32,612 bases of DNA from JAIVGZ01 sp964552205 (GTDB taxonomy: Bacteria; Pseudomonadota; Gammaproteobacteria; Natronospirales; JAIVGZ01): NCBI GenBank assembly GCA_964552205.1, contig CAZKFT010000023.1, positions 1 through 32,612 of the forward strand. Reading direction: 5' to 3'. Position 1 is the stretch's first letter; every line of letters begins with the position of its first letter. A program made the position numbers and the translations under genes. Of this stretch, positions 8,299-15,837 are shown in pieces. The notes below the pieces were generated by a model. It saw only the letters and a program-made list of their open reading frames with translations, was not told the DNA's origin and searched no databases.

Positions 8299-8898
8299 AT
8301 GAAATGGCTATGGAATCTTGCAGCACTGTTGTTAGCGATGTCGTTGGTTGTGCCCGGGGCTGCGTTTGCTGAGGATGAAGATGACCCTGATCTCAGTCAG
8401 CATGAGATGGCCTGTAGGGGGCTTCTCAGCTTCACTGCAGGTGCGGTGACCATGGTGTCCACAGGGAGCCCTGGCCTCGCTATCACAGCTGGCCTGAGCT
8501 ACATGAGCAATGCGACTCCCGACTCACCCGTCATGACCAAATGCATAGATGCATTCAAGCGTTACGAGCAAACCTACCGCGACAACCCCGTCGATTATGA
8601 GGACTTCTTGCGTCGCTTCTGCAATGGAAATCCCAGCAACTGCCCCGGGAACCTCAGCGTCTCGCGGTTTGATGACTGGGAGAACCCCAGAGATTGCACA
8701 AAGTTCATCGTTTGCTCAATGGAAATTCTGCGGAGGACATCGCCTGAGGGTGTATCCGTACAAGATGTAATCAATGCGATTCACTTCGTGGGCTACTCAG
8801 TGAACTACGGCTATTGGGCTGTGAACGACTATGGATTTCTCGTCGGGCTTCCGACTCATGTAGGTGATGATTCGGGGATTAGTTTCGACATTTACTAA
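8299..8898 (+). CDS. Secreted six-cysteine protein of unknown function
   Basis: 199 residues, family not recognised. A classical signal peptide is followed by AFA-ED, the likely cleavage site. The mature part is acidic at its start and contains six cysteines (in MACRG, TKCID, RRFCN, SNCPG, RDCTK, IVCSM), suggesting three disulfides in the periplasm or outside. A GGAGGG ribosome site precedes the ATG. Codon use is somewhat less GC-biased than in neighbouring enzymes, which may mark transfer or rapid evolution. A 14-bp hairpin follows the stop. It could be an inhibitor or immunity-type small protein, but nothing in the sequence shows that. Confidence 0.8.
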   Translation: MKWLWNLAALLLAMSLVVPGAAFAEDEDDPDLSQHEMACRGLLSFTAGAVTMVSTGSPGLAITAGLSYMSNATPDSPVMTKCIDAFKRYEQTYRDNPVDYEDFLRRFCNGNPSNCPGNLSVSRFDDWENPRDCTKFIVCSMEILRRTSPEGVSVQDVINAIHFVGYSVNYGYWAVNDYGFLVGLPTHVGDDSGISFDIY

Positions 8899-8901
8899 CT
8901 G

Positions 8902-8938
8902 GATGGCCGGGCCGCCGATAATCCGCGGCTCGGCCATC
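8902..8938. terminator. 14-bp hairpin after the six-cysteine gene
   Basis: Arms GATGGCCGGGCCGC (8902-8915) and GCGGCTCGGCCATC (8925-8938) pair completely, with one G-T wobble, around a 9-base loop. There is no T tract on either side. It may be a 3'-end stabiliser or a weak attenuator between the two small genes rather than a classical terminator. Confidence 0.45.
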
Positions 8939-8955
8939 AACGCGAGGCACTGACA

Positions 8956-9267
8956 ATGAGTATCTATGTAACCTGTGTCGCAATTGGTCTCGGCGCTGGG
9001 CTATCCATGCGCCGTAGGTTTCGCAGTTGGCGGTATGGGGTTCGTCATTTCTGGCGGCTGTTCTGTCTGATTTTCACCTCAGTCACCATCGGTGCCATTG
9101 CCCTGCCTCTGTGGCATGGGAGCGACCCGCTCATACTGTGGATCAACCCGATTCCGGGAACCTTGGTCATCCTCGGAGCGCTTTTCATCGGGTGGCGCAT
9201 CCGACTGCGTTACTGGACAGAGTTCGAGACCAAGGCGTTTCCGCCGCCGCCCCGCGCAGAGGAGTAG
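8956..9267 (+). CDS. Small membrane protein of unknown function
   Basis: 103 residues. Hydrophobic segments lie at about 3-17, 35-52 and 62-78, separated by an arginine-rich stretch (MRRRFRSWRYGVRHFW), with a short proline-rich tail (FPPPPRAEE). Three membrane passes are likely. No family is recognised. There is no clear ribosome site, and the gene follows the hairpin behind the six-cysteine gene, so it could be read through from it. It ends exactly where the opposite-strand deletion remnant at 9268 ends. Confidence 0.65.
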   Translation: MSIYVTCVAIGLGAGLSMRRRFRSWRYGVRHFWRLFCLIFTSVTIGAIALPLWHGSDPLILWINPIPGTLVILGALFIGWRIRLRYWTEFETKAFPPPPRAEE

Positions 9268-9324
9268 TTACAACCAACCTTTCTGGCGCACGATACGCGC
9301 AGCATCAATGCGGTTGACGCGCCT
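9268..9324 (-). pseudogene. 3' remnant of a DesR-type (NarL/FixJ) response regulator
   Basis: The reverse strand has an open tail reading VNRIDAARIVRQKGWL then stop, bounded upstream in frame by TGA at 9325-9327. From memory, DesR-like regulators end with a closely similar ANRIEAARIARQKGWL after the LuxR-type HTH. Only this last stretch survives. It directly abuts and overlaps, in another frame, the broken end of the ABC ATPase fragment. I infer that one deletion removed everything between the two. The match rests on recall and is short. Confidence 0.5.
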
Positions 9325-9538
9325 TCATCTGCCCCGGGCGCAGCCCCAGCACCGATATCGCACCCTCGGAAGGGGCGAACAGGCCGAGCAACATGCTGAT
9401 GGTCGTGGTCTTGCCCGCGCCATTGGCACCCAGCAAGGCATAGACCCCGCCAGACGGAATTGCCAGGTTAAGCCCATCGACGGCCGTCACCTTGCCGTAG
9501 CGGTAAGTGACCCCTGAAAGTTCTGCGACAATGTTCAT
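9305..9538 (-). pseudogene. 5' fragment of an ABC transporter ATP-binding protein gene
   Basis: MNIVAELSGVTYRYG leads into a normal ABC nucleotide-binding domain with Walker A GANGAGKTT and the following SMLLGLFAPSEGAISVLG. After 77 residues it stops (KARQPH, TGA at 9305-9307). The Q-loop, signature motif, Walker B and H-switch are all missing (full domains are ~230-300 residues), so it cannot work as an ATPase. The strong GAGGAGGGG ribosome site and the operator upstream are intact, so it may still be expressed. It is best read as the front end of a deleted ABC ATPase-permease operon. Confidence 0.85.
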
Positions 9539-9593
9539 TGCTTCACCCCTCCTCAATTCGACCCGAATATTGAAGAACAAGCCGGCCCTGCGG

Positions 9594-9633
9594 CAGTGCA
9601 AGGCGTCAGGACTTGCCAGTGACAAATGTCAGG
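9594..9633 (-). promoter_or_regulatory. Tandem operator upstream of the truncated ABC ATPase
   Basis: On the reverse strand, two 17-base repeats with period 23 read CCTGACATTTGTCACTG (9617-9633) and CCTGACGCCTTGCACTG (9594-9610), sharing CCTGAC and CACTG. The first contains the palindrome TGACATTTGTCA (9620-9631). A period of about two helical turns suits a dimeric response regulator. I recall TGACATTTGTCA-like palindromes before ABC-desKR operons, which fits the DesR remnant, but I cannot verify this. Confidence 0.45.
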
Positions 9634-9643
9634 GAGTGATAAC

Positions 9644-10204
9644 TCAGATGGCGCAGGACACGCCGGTGCCGCCGATGCCGCAATAGCCGTCCGGATTCTT
9701 TGCGAGGTATTGCTGGTGGTAGTCCTCGGCGTAGTAAAACGCCGAGGCCTCGGTGATTTCCGTGGTGATGGGTGGGTACCCTGCCGATTCGAGTTCTGCC
9801 GCGTAAACATCCCGCGTGCGTTCGGCTTCGACGCGCTGGGATTCGGACTTCCAGTAGATGGCGGAACGGTATTGCGTGCCGATATCACCACCCTGCCGCA
9901 TACCCTGCGTCGGGTCGTGTGACTCCCAGAACAGTTTGAGCAGGTCGGTGTAGCTGATGATGGCAGGGTCGAACACCACCAGCACCACCTCGGCATGCCC
10001 GGTTGTTCCCGTGCAGACCTGCTGGTAGCTCGGGTTCGGCGTGGTGCCGCCAGCGTAACCCGCAGCCGTTACCCAAACGCCGGGCAGTTGCCAGAACTTG
10101 CGCTCCACTCCCCAGAAACACCCCATCGCAAATACAGCGGTCTCCAGACCATCAGGAAACGGCGGCTGCATCGAGCGGCCGTTAACGAAATGCGTGTCAC
10201 TCAT
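9644..10204 (-). CDS. msrA: Peptide-methionine (S)-S-oxide reductase MsrA
   Basis: 186 residues. The catalytic motif GCFWGVERKFW places the nucleophilic cysteine at residue 29. The core GYAGGTTPNPSYQQVCTGTTGHAEVV and a later QYRSAIY are typical of MsrA. The C-terminus ends GIGGTGVSCAI, whose cysteine is a candidate resolving residue. It reduces methionine-S-sulfoxide in oxidised proteins, using thioredoxin. No signal peptide, so cytoplasmic. The ATG at 10204 overlaps the TGA of the S9 peptidase (ATGA), so it is translationally coupled to it. The length is slightly short of MsrA forms with an N-terminal extension but within the family range. Confidence 0.97.
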   Translation of the reverse strand: MSDTHFVNGRSMQPPFPDGLETAVFAMGCFWGVERKFWQLPGVWVTAAGYAGGTTPNPSYQQVCTGTTGHAEVVLVVFDPAIISYTDLLKLFWESHDPTQGMRQGGDIGTQYRSAIYWKSESQRVEAERTRDVYAAELESAGYPPITTEITEASAFYYAEDYHQQYLAKNPDGYCGIGGTGVSCAI

Positions 10205-12606
10205 TCTGCGCTCTTCACCCAAGTGTCGAGCCAGGTGGTGGTTTCCCACAACATGTGCAACAAGGACTCACGCGCACGGTAGCCATGGCTCTCGTTGGGT
10301 AGCATCACCAGTCGCACAGTACCGCCATGCCCCCGTATCGCCTGATACAAGCGCTCGCTCTGAATCGGGAAAGTGCCGGAGTTATTGTCTTCGGCGCCGT
10401 GAATCAGCAGCAACGGCCGCTTGATGTTGTGCGCGTGGAAGAACGGAGACATACGGATATAAAGGTCGGTGTCATCCCAAACGGTTCGTTGCTCGCGCTG
10501 GAACCCGAATGGCGTGAGACTGCGGTTATAGGCACCGGAGCGCGCCACACCGGCGCGGAAGATATCCGAGTGCGCCATGATGTTTGCGGTCATGAACGCG
10601 CCGTAGGAGTGACCACCGATGGCGGCACGATCCCGGTCTGCTACCCCCATCTCCACAACGGCATCAACGGCCGCTTGGCCGTTAGCCACCACCTGCTCGA
10701 TGAAGGTGTCGTTCGGCTCAACGCCGTCAAACCCGACAATCGGCATGGTGGCGTCATCCAGTACTGCATAACCCTGGGTGACAAGGAACTGAGGCCGCCA
10801 ATACGACAGCCGGGTGAAGCGATACGGCGAATCCTGAACCTGTCCTGCTGCATCCAGACTGACGAACTCGCGCGGATACGCCCATACCACCAGCGGCAAG
10901 CGACCATCCCGCTCACGGTCATAGCCGGGTGGCAGGTATAGCGTGCCAGACAAGGGCAGGCCGTCGTTGCGTTCGTAGCGGATCATTTCCTTCTGTACAC
11001 CGACCAATTCCGGTGTCGGGTGTTCGAACGCTGTCAGTGCGGTGAGCTCACCGCTACCGAGGTGTCGACGATAGAAGTTCGGCGGATCGTTCACCGCCTC
11101 ACGCGTGGTCAGAATCTCCATGCCACCCATCCACGCTGCAGGTGCCTCGTAATGCGGCGCCTCCGACCGCCATAAGCGCTCGTTCTCGCCGCTGTCAGGA
11201 TTCCAAAGATCCACAAACGGCCTGTCGCCTTCCGGCGAGGCACCGTTGCCGAACATCATCAGGCGTCCATCATCCATGCGCGCAAGGACCGGATAACCCG
11301 CAGCATTGGTACGGGTCACCGGCGTGCCTGGGTCGTTGTAGCGGTCCTCGGTGGAGCGGTCCATCAGCAGGACTTGCTCGCCGGGCGCATCCGGGCGGAT
11401 ACGCCATGCGCGCATCTGTCTGGTGTTCCACCAGCCGTCGTACACCATCGCGAAATCGCCATCACCCCATTGAATCCCGCGGTAGCGTAGCCCCAGTGCC
11501 GCCAGTTCAACCTGGTTCTGGAAAGGCGCGTCCATCGCGAACACGCGATCGCGCACCTCCGCTTCCTGACGCGGATCGCCACCGTCAGCTGCCTGCGCCC
11601 ACACCAGCGTGGCAGGTGCGTCGTTGCGCCAAGTGATACTGCGCTTGCACGCGGATACCGCGTCAAAACCGATGGGAATTTGGTCAGCCAAGGGGCATGA
11701 CTCGACCACAACATGTGGGCGCCCCATGCCGTACCCCGAGACTTCGGTGACCTGCGGGAAACGGAAAGCCGGTACCAAGTACGAGTACGGGCGCTGCAAG
11801 CGCTGCGTCAGGATCCAGTTGCCATCCGGCGAGTAAGACACCGAGGTGTACAGACCCGGACCGACGGCCCGTGAGCCGCCACCGGTCACGGTGAAGCGGT
11901 GGATTTCTGCCGTGAAGTGGTGGTCAAACAACGCCTCATCATGCGTGTCCTGCAAAAGATCCTGGAAGGTACGCCCGGGTGCCTGCCGCCCAAGGTTTTC
12001 CTGCACCACCGGCCCGGTCGGAACCGCGCTACGCACTGGCGCGTCGTGTCGGAAATGCGGGACTGTGGCCAGAAGTTCGCGGCTGTTGGGATGCCAAGTG
12101 ATTGGGTTGCCCGGGAATGTGTCGAGAATCGCCCCGCGGTAAATCTGTCGCGCCCGTCCACGGCGGACATCCACCACCCACAGTTGGATCCGCGAAGTGT
12201 CGTTGGTGAAGGCGATGAACTGACCATCCGGCGACCAGCTCACATTACGGATACGGGCATCACGCGGCAGGTCACGAATCGTCACCGCCTCCCCACCCTG
12301 CGACGGCATCAACGCCAGCGAGGTGAAATAATTTGGCTTGCTCGGGCCTTGCGTGTCTGGGTTGATTCGGAACCCCGCGAGGCGCAACTCAGGGGCGGAC
12401 ATGTCCTCGATGGTGGGCACGGCCGGTCTCGCCATCAACAGCAGGCGGCTACCGTCCGGGCTGATACTCACCCCAGGTGTGACTGGTGCATCCACCAGGT
12501 TGATGATGGCCTGGTCCGGAACGCGATAGCCCTCGGCGGCGAGGGAAAATGAAACGAAAGCGAGGGGGGCGACGACGAACGCCGCAAAAAGCTTGGTCTG
12601 GTTCAT
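10201..12606 (-). CDS. Secreted S9 family prolyl-oligopeptidase-like peptidase (S9D, glutamyl-endopeptidase type)
   Basis: 801 residues. A signal peptide ends near FSLAAEG. An N-terminal beta-propeller region (repeated SPDGs at about 50, 126, 259) is followed by an alpha/beta-hydrolase domain from about 540. Catalytic residues are visible: Ser667 in GGHSYGAF, Asp740 in HGAEDNNSG and His774 in NESHGY. The layout and length resemble chloroplast/bacterial glutamyl endopeptidases of subfamily S9D rather than DPP-IV. It probably degrades peptides in the periplasm. It overlaps msrA by four bases. The ribosome site is weak. Confidence 0.92.
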   Translation of the reverse strand: MNQTKLFAAFVVAPLAFVSFSLAAEGYRVPDQAIINLVDAPVTPGVSISPDGSRLLLMARPAVPTIEDMSAPELRLAGFRINPDTQGPSKPNYFTSLALMPSQGGEAVTIRDLPRDARIRNVSWSPDGQFIAFTNDTSRIQLWVVDVRRGRARQIYRGAILDTFPGNPITWHPNSRELLATVPHFRHDAPVRSAVPTGPVVQENLGRQAPGRTFQDLLQDTHDEALFDHHFTAEIHRFTVTGGGSRAVGPGLYTSVSYSPDGNWILTQRLQRPYSYLVPAFRFPQVTEVSGYGMGRPHVVVESCPLADQIPIGFDAVSACKRSITWRNDAPATLVWAQAADGGDPRQEAEVRDRVFAMDAPFQNQVELAALGLRYRGIQWGDGDFAMVYDGWWNTRQMRAWRIRPDAPGEQVLLMDRSTEDRYNDPGTPVTRTNAAGYPVLARMDDGRLMMFGNGASPEGDRPFVDLWNPDSGENERLWRSEAPHYEAPAAWMGGMEILTTREAVNDPPNFYRRHLGSGELTALTAFEHPTPELVGVQKEMIRYERNDGLPLSGTLYLPPGYDRERDGRLPLVVWAYPREFVSLDAAGQVQDSPYRFTRLSYWRPQFLVTQGYAVLDDATMPIVGFDGVEPNDTFIEQVVANGQAAVDAVVEMGVADRDRAAIGGHSYGAFMTANIMAHSDIFRAGVARSGAYNRSLTPFGFQREQRTVWDDTDLYIRMSPFFHAHNIKRPLLLIHGAEDNNSGTFPIQSERLYQAIRGHGGTVRLVMLPNESHGYRARESLLHMLWETTTWLDTWVKSAE

Positions 12607-12661
12607 GGGTCCAAGGATAGCCGGTCTGCGGGTACGGGTGCTACAGGGCTAGAATGGCAAG

Positions 12662-13972
12662 GTGTTCAACCTGCTGACCATGTCCCGCCGTCCCATGAGC
12701 CCACTCCCCTTCATGGTGCGTGGGACCTACCCAAGGGAACTACGTTCCTGGAGTCTGCTGGCAGTTGCCCTCGCGGCCGTGGAGGGTGGCATCACGGGTG
12801 TCATCGTCAAAAACACGTTTGCTGGCGTGGTGGATGCGGCGCTATTGAACTTCGCAGTTGCCATTGTGGCGGGCGCGCCGGCCCTGGCCCATGCGCTGAG
12901 TTGGGTATGGGCAGGCGCCTCTCAAGGCAAGGACAAGATCCGCTTTCTGATCATGGTGCAGGCACTGTGCTGCCTGTCTTTGCTCGCTATTGCGGTCGCG
13001 CCCATCAACTCCCCGGGCTTAGTGCTAATGGTGCTAGGGGCGATTCTGGCAAGGTTTTTCTGGTCGGGTGTCATCACCATCCGCAGCTCTGTGTGGCGCG
13101 CCAATTATCCACGCGAAATCCTGGCCACGATGTCCGGGCGCCTGGTGACCGTGGGTGCGCTCATCATGGGCGGCGTGGGTATTGGCATCGGTCTGGCGAT
13201 GGATTGGGACGAGCACGCGTTCCGCTGGGTGTATCCGATACTGGCGCTGGTCGGTCTGATAGGTGCTTACAGTTACCGTCGCATGCGCATGCGCCAACAA
13301 AAGCGCCTCCTGTTGTTGGAACGTGAGAGCCAACGGCGCGACGGGACCGTCATCAACCCGTTCCGGCTGTTCCGCGTCCTTAAAGAAGACGCACGGTTCC
13401 GGCACTACATCTGGCTGATGTTCCTGTTGGGCGGCGGCAACATGATGCTGATGGCGCCGCTCATCGTCATCCTCAACGACCACATGAGCCTCTCGCTGCT
13501 CCAGCAGATGATGATTACCAGCTCGATTCCGCTGCTGGTGATGCCCTTGGCCATCCCTATCTGGGCGCGACTGTTGGACTCCAGACACATCATTCACTAC
13601 CGCGCACGGCAATCTTGGGCGGCGACGGTGATGATAGTGGCCATCCTGCTGGCGGTCACCACCGGCAGTTACTGGATGTTGTGGGTCGCAGCAGTGTTGT
13701 ATGGGGTGTCTCAGGCCGGCGGGACGTTGGGCTGGAACCTGGGGCACCATGATTTCGCACCACCGGAGAGAGCGGCCGAATACATGAGCGTGCACATGAC
13801 TCTGACCGGTTTACGTGGACTGATGATGCCGCTGTTCGGTGTGGCCCTGTACCAGTTGATTGAAACCGCTTCGCCGGGCAATGGTCCATGGATGATGGTC
13901 GTCCCGTTGATGCTGAACATTGGTGCGGGGGTCGGGTTCGTTCGCGCATCAAGGGAGATGCACAAAAAATGA
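12662..13972 (+). CDS. MFS transporter
   Basis: About 430 residues with roughly 11-12 membrane segments and a charged central loop (RRMRMRQQKRLLLLERESQRRDGT) between the two halves, as expected for the major facilitator superfamily. No substrate-specific motif is evident. GTG at 12662 is the longest start. ATGs at 12680 and 12695 are alternatives, and none has a good Shine-Dalgarno sequence. A TAGAAT at 12650-12655 lies just before the GTG, so leaderless initiation there is possible. It is divergent from the S9 peptidase with a 55-base intergenic region. The stop codon lies in the first bases of a hairpin that serves as terminator for the opposite strand. Confidence 0.82.
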   Translation: MFNLLTMSRRPMSPLPFMVRGTYPRELRSWSLLAVALAAVEGGITGVIVKNTFAGVVDAALLNFAVAIVAGAPALAHALSWVWAGASQGKDKIRFLIMVQALCCLSLLAIAVAPINSPGLVLMVLGAILARFFWSGVITIRSSVWRANYPREILATMSGRLVTVGALIMGGVGIGIGLAMDWDEHAFRWVYPILALVGLIGAYSYRRMRMRQQKRLLLLERESQRRDGTVINPFRLFRVLKEDARFRHYIWLMFLLGGGNMMLMAPLIVILNDHMSLSLLQQMMITSSIPLLVMPLAIPIWARLLDSRHIIHYRARQSWAATVMIVAILLAVTTGSYWMLWVAAVLYGVSQAGGTLGWNLGHHDFAPPERAAEYMSVHMTLTGLRGLMMPLFGVALYQLIETASPGNGPWMMVVPLMLNIGAGVGFVRASREMHKK

Positions 13973-13994
13973 CGCCGCACTTTCGTGCGGCGTC
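13964..13994 (-). terminator. Rho-independent terminator of the small secreted-protein gene
   Basis: A perfect 10-bp stem GACGCCGCAC/GTGCGGCGTC with a four-base loop (13971-13994) is followed, on the reverse strand, by A and six T (13969-13964). It ends the leftward transcript from 14377. The hairpin starts inside the MFS stop codon. Confidence 0.9.
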
Positions 13995-14026
13995 GAGTGG
14001 TCGGAGTCTTCGCTACTTGGGGGAGT

Positions 14027-14377
14027 CTAGAGCGACTCCGACGCTTCCGAGGTGACGACTTGCAGCTCACTGACCATCACGGTTCCGACGCGCGCCGGCT
14101 GTAACTCTCCGGCGAGAATGCTGCTACCTACATACACCGTGTTCGCGATGTCTAACGTGATCCGACGCAGCGCGTCACGACCTTGCTGGCGGATTGCCTG
14201 GCTGACCGGGTAGCTGGCAGGCGCTGGTGCGATGACCACCGACGCTCTGAGCTCACTCTGAATGGAGCCAATCGCCTCCTGGCCAACAGTGCGGATGGAA
14301 TCCGAGAGTTCGTCTGCAGTAACCAGACCCGGCGTGACCAGGACTGATGTCATCAGGATGATTTTGAGCATGTTCAT
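14027..14377 (-). CDS. Small secreted protein of unknown function
   Basis: 116 residues. A signal peptide (MNMLKIILMTSVLVTPGLVTA) is followed by a mature part of about 95 residues starting DELSDSIRTVGQEA. The segments IRTVGQEAIGSIQSEL and IRQQGRDALRRITLDI look like two amphipathic helices of related pattern. There are no cysteines and no family is recognised. Expression signals are very good: GGAGGAGAT ribosome site, strong promoter (14429-14456) and a T-tailed terminator. It stands alone as a single-gene unit divergent from padR, whose product probably controls it. A stress-induced periplasmic protein is plausible, but nothing shows its function. Confidence 0.82.
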   Translation of the reverse strand: MNMLKIILMTSVLVTPGLVTADELSDSIRTVGQEAIGSIQSELRASVVIAPAPASYPVSQAIRQQGRDALRRITLDIANTVYVGSSILAGELQPARVGTVMVSELQVVTSEASESL

Positions 14378-14416
14378 TGTTTATCTCCTCCGACCACACT
14401 GTGTCGTGCTTGGTTA

Positions 14417-14438
14417 GTGTTGTAGTGAACTATAACAC
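14417..14438. promoter_or_regulatory. Near-perfect dyad, candidate PadR operator
   Basis: GTGTTGTAGT (14417-14426) and ACTATAACAC (14429-14438) form an inverted repeat with 9 of 10 matches around GA. The right arm contains the -10 of the leftward promoter, so a bound dimer would block it. The nearest regulator gene is the divergent padR at 14573. Confidence 0.6.
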
Positions 14439-14456
14439 CTAATTTTGAACTGTCAA
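14429..14456 (-). promoter_or_regulatory. Sigma-70 promoter of the small secreted-protein gene
   Basis: On the reverse strand, TTGACA (14456-14451) and TATAGT (14434-14429) with a 16-base spacer make the best sigma-70 promoter in the window. Transcription would start near 14422, about 45 bases before the ATG at 14377. Confidence 0.8.
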
Positions 14457-14534
14457 GCGGGGTATCAAAATATTTTTCAGATCAGCTGAAAACCTAGATG
14501 CGGCAGGGCCTTAAAGGGTCGCAGCCCCTGGGTA

Positions 14535-14562
14535 TTGACTACTGTCTAGTTAGTAGTAGTAT
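14535..14562 (+). promoter_or_regulatory. Candidate padR promoter
   Basis: TTGACT (14535-14540) and TAGTAT (14557-14562) are separated by 16 bases. The start would fall at about 14569, three to five bases before the padR ATG, giving a nearly leaderless message. An inverted repeat ACTACT/AGTAGT (14538-14543 and 14552-14557) lies inside and could be an autoregulatory site. Confidence 0.45.
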
Positions 14563-14572
14563 TAAGCCCACT

Positions 14573-14926
14573 ATGGTTGAAGAACCCCAGCATCTGAAGA
14601 AATTCCAGAAGGAGCTGAACGGCGGCACGGTCTCGTTGGTCCTTCTGACCATCCTCGCCCACGCCGAGTCGCCCATGTATGGCTACCAGATCGCCAAGCA
14701 ACTGGAAGCCATCGAAGACGGAGCGGGAATATTCAAGCAGGGCACTCTCTACCCCGTACTGCGCAACCTGTCTGCTGCAGGCCTGCTGGAAAGCGAGGTC
14801 GAGCCGTCGGTGACAGGGCCGCCACGTCGCTATTACCGAATTACCCCACTTGGTCGGCAGGTATTGCCCGCCTGGCAGGAAGCGTGGACCACCACACGCG
14901 ACCTGGTCGACTCATTACTGATGTGA
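14573..14926 (+). CDS. PadR family transcriptional regulator
   Basis: 117 residues. The PadR winged-helix core runs from about residue 12 to 90: ELNGGTVSLVLLTILAHAES, PMYGYQIAKQL, GTLYPVLRNLSAAGLLES and RRYYRITPLG, matching the family closely. A short C-terminal helix would mediate dimerisation. MVEEPQH was chosen as start because upstream codons are not family-like. There is no Shine-Dalgarno sequence, and a promoter -10 ends about ten bases earlier. The gene is 11 bases upstream of the HAAS-domain membrane protein, a usual PadR partner. Likely targets are its own operon and the divergent secreted-protein gene. Confidence 0.93.
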   Translation: MVEEPQHLKKFQKELNGGTVSLVLLTILAHAESPMYGYQIAKQLEAIEDGAGIFKQGTLYPVLRNLSAAGLLESEVEPSVTGPPRRYYRITPLGRQVLPAWQEAWTTTRDLVDSLLM

Positions 14927-14937
14927 GGAATCACCCG

Positions 14938-15837
14938 ATGACCCCGAAGACCGTTGAAGCCTATCTGGACCAAATCCGCGATGCCATGCACGGGGATGAT
15001 CCTGCCGTGGTGCAGGATGCCCTTTACGATGCAGAGGAATACCTGCGCGCGGAGTTGGCCGAACAACTGGGTAAACCGACCGAAGAAGTCCTCGCGGAGA
15101 TTGTGGCCAGCTACGGTGCGCCCGCAGAGGTGGCCGAGGCCTACCGCCAAACTGAGATTACCGTTGCGAAAGCCTTGAAGACGCCGCGGCGAGAGCCGAG
15201 CGGGAGCGCTTTCGGGGGCATCTTCGGTGTTTTCATAGACCCGCGTACCTATACCTCGATCTTCTACATGTTGATTGCTCTGGCAACCGGCATCTTCTAC
15301 TTCACGACGGTGGTCGCGGGTCTGTCCATGTCCTTGGGTCTTGCCATCACCATCATCGGCATCCCCTTCTTCCTGCTCTTTCTCGCGCTGGTACGTGTGC
15401 TGTCGCTGGTGGAGGGAAGAGTGGTTGAGGCCATGCTCGGTGTACGTATGCCGCGGCGCCCGCGTTATGAAGGGAGTGGGGCCGGCATTTTCCAACGCAT
15501 TGGCAACATGCTCACGGATTCGCGCACCTGGAGCACGATGCTGTACATGGTCCTCCAGCTGCCACTTGGCATCATCTATTTCACTACAGTTGCCGTTGCG
15601 TTCAGCGTTTCACTCGCAGCGATGTTCGCGCCCGTTGTGTATCACACCGGTATCGGCAAGGCGAACATGGCGATGAATTTCGGCAACTGGGACCCACCCT
15701 TTGTCGTGCCACAGATGTGGCAGGCATGGTTGCTTGCCCTTGCCGGATTCTTCCTGCTGATTCTTGCCATGCACATATGTCGCGGAATTGGCCGCATGCA
15801 CGGTGGCATCGCCAAGTATCTGCTGGTGCGCTATTAG
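14938..15837 (+). CDS. HAAS-domain membrane sensor protein
   Basis: 299 residues. Residues 1-80 are an alpha-helical HAAS-like module (EAYLDQIRDAM, DAEEYLRAELAEQLG, YGAPAEVAEAY) as found beside PadR regulators. The rest holds two related membrane blocks: DPRTYTSIFYM...GIFYFTTVVAGLSMSL at about 101-134 and DSRTWSTMLYM...GIIYFTTVAVAFSVSL at about 194-226. Each resembles the 'putative sensor' domain, so this looks like an internal duplication. The ATG follows a GAGGA ribosome site, 11 bases after padR. I infer it passes an envelope or ligand signal to PadR. The stop overlaps the convergent gene by four bases. Confidence 0.85.
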   Translation: MTPKTVEAYLDQIRDAMHGDDPAVVQDALYDAEEYLRAELAEQLGKPTEEVLAEIVASYGAPAEVAEAYRQTEITVAKALKTPRREPSGSAFGGIFGVFIDPRTYTSIFYMLIALATGIFYFTTVVAGLSMSLGLAITIIGIPFFLLFLALVRVLSLVEGRVVEAMLGVRMPRRPRYEGSGAGIFQRIGNMLTDSRTWSTMLYMVLQLPLGIIYFTTVAVAFSVSLAAMFAPVVYHTGIGKANMAMNFGNWDPPFVVPQMWQAWLLALAGFFLLILAMHICRGIGRMHGGIAKYLLVRY

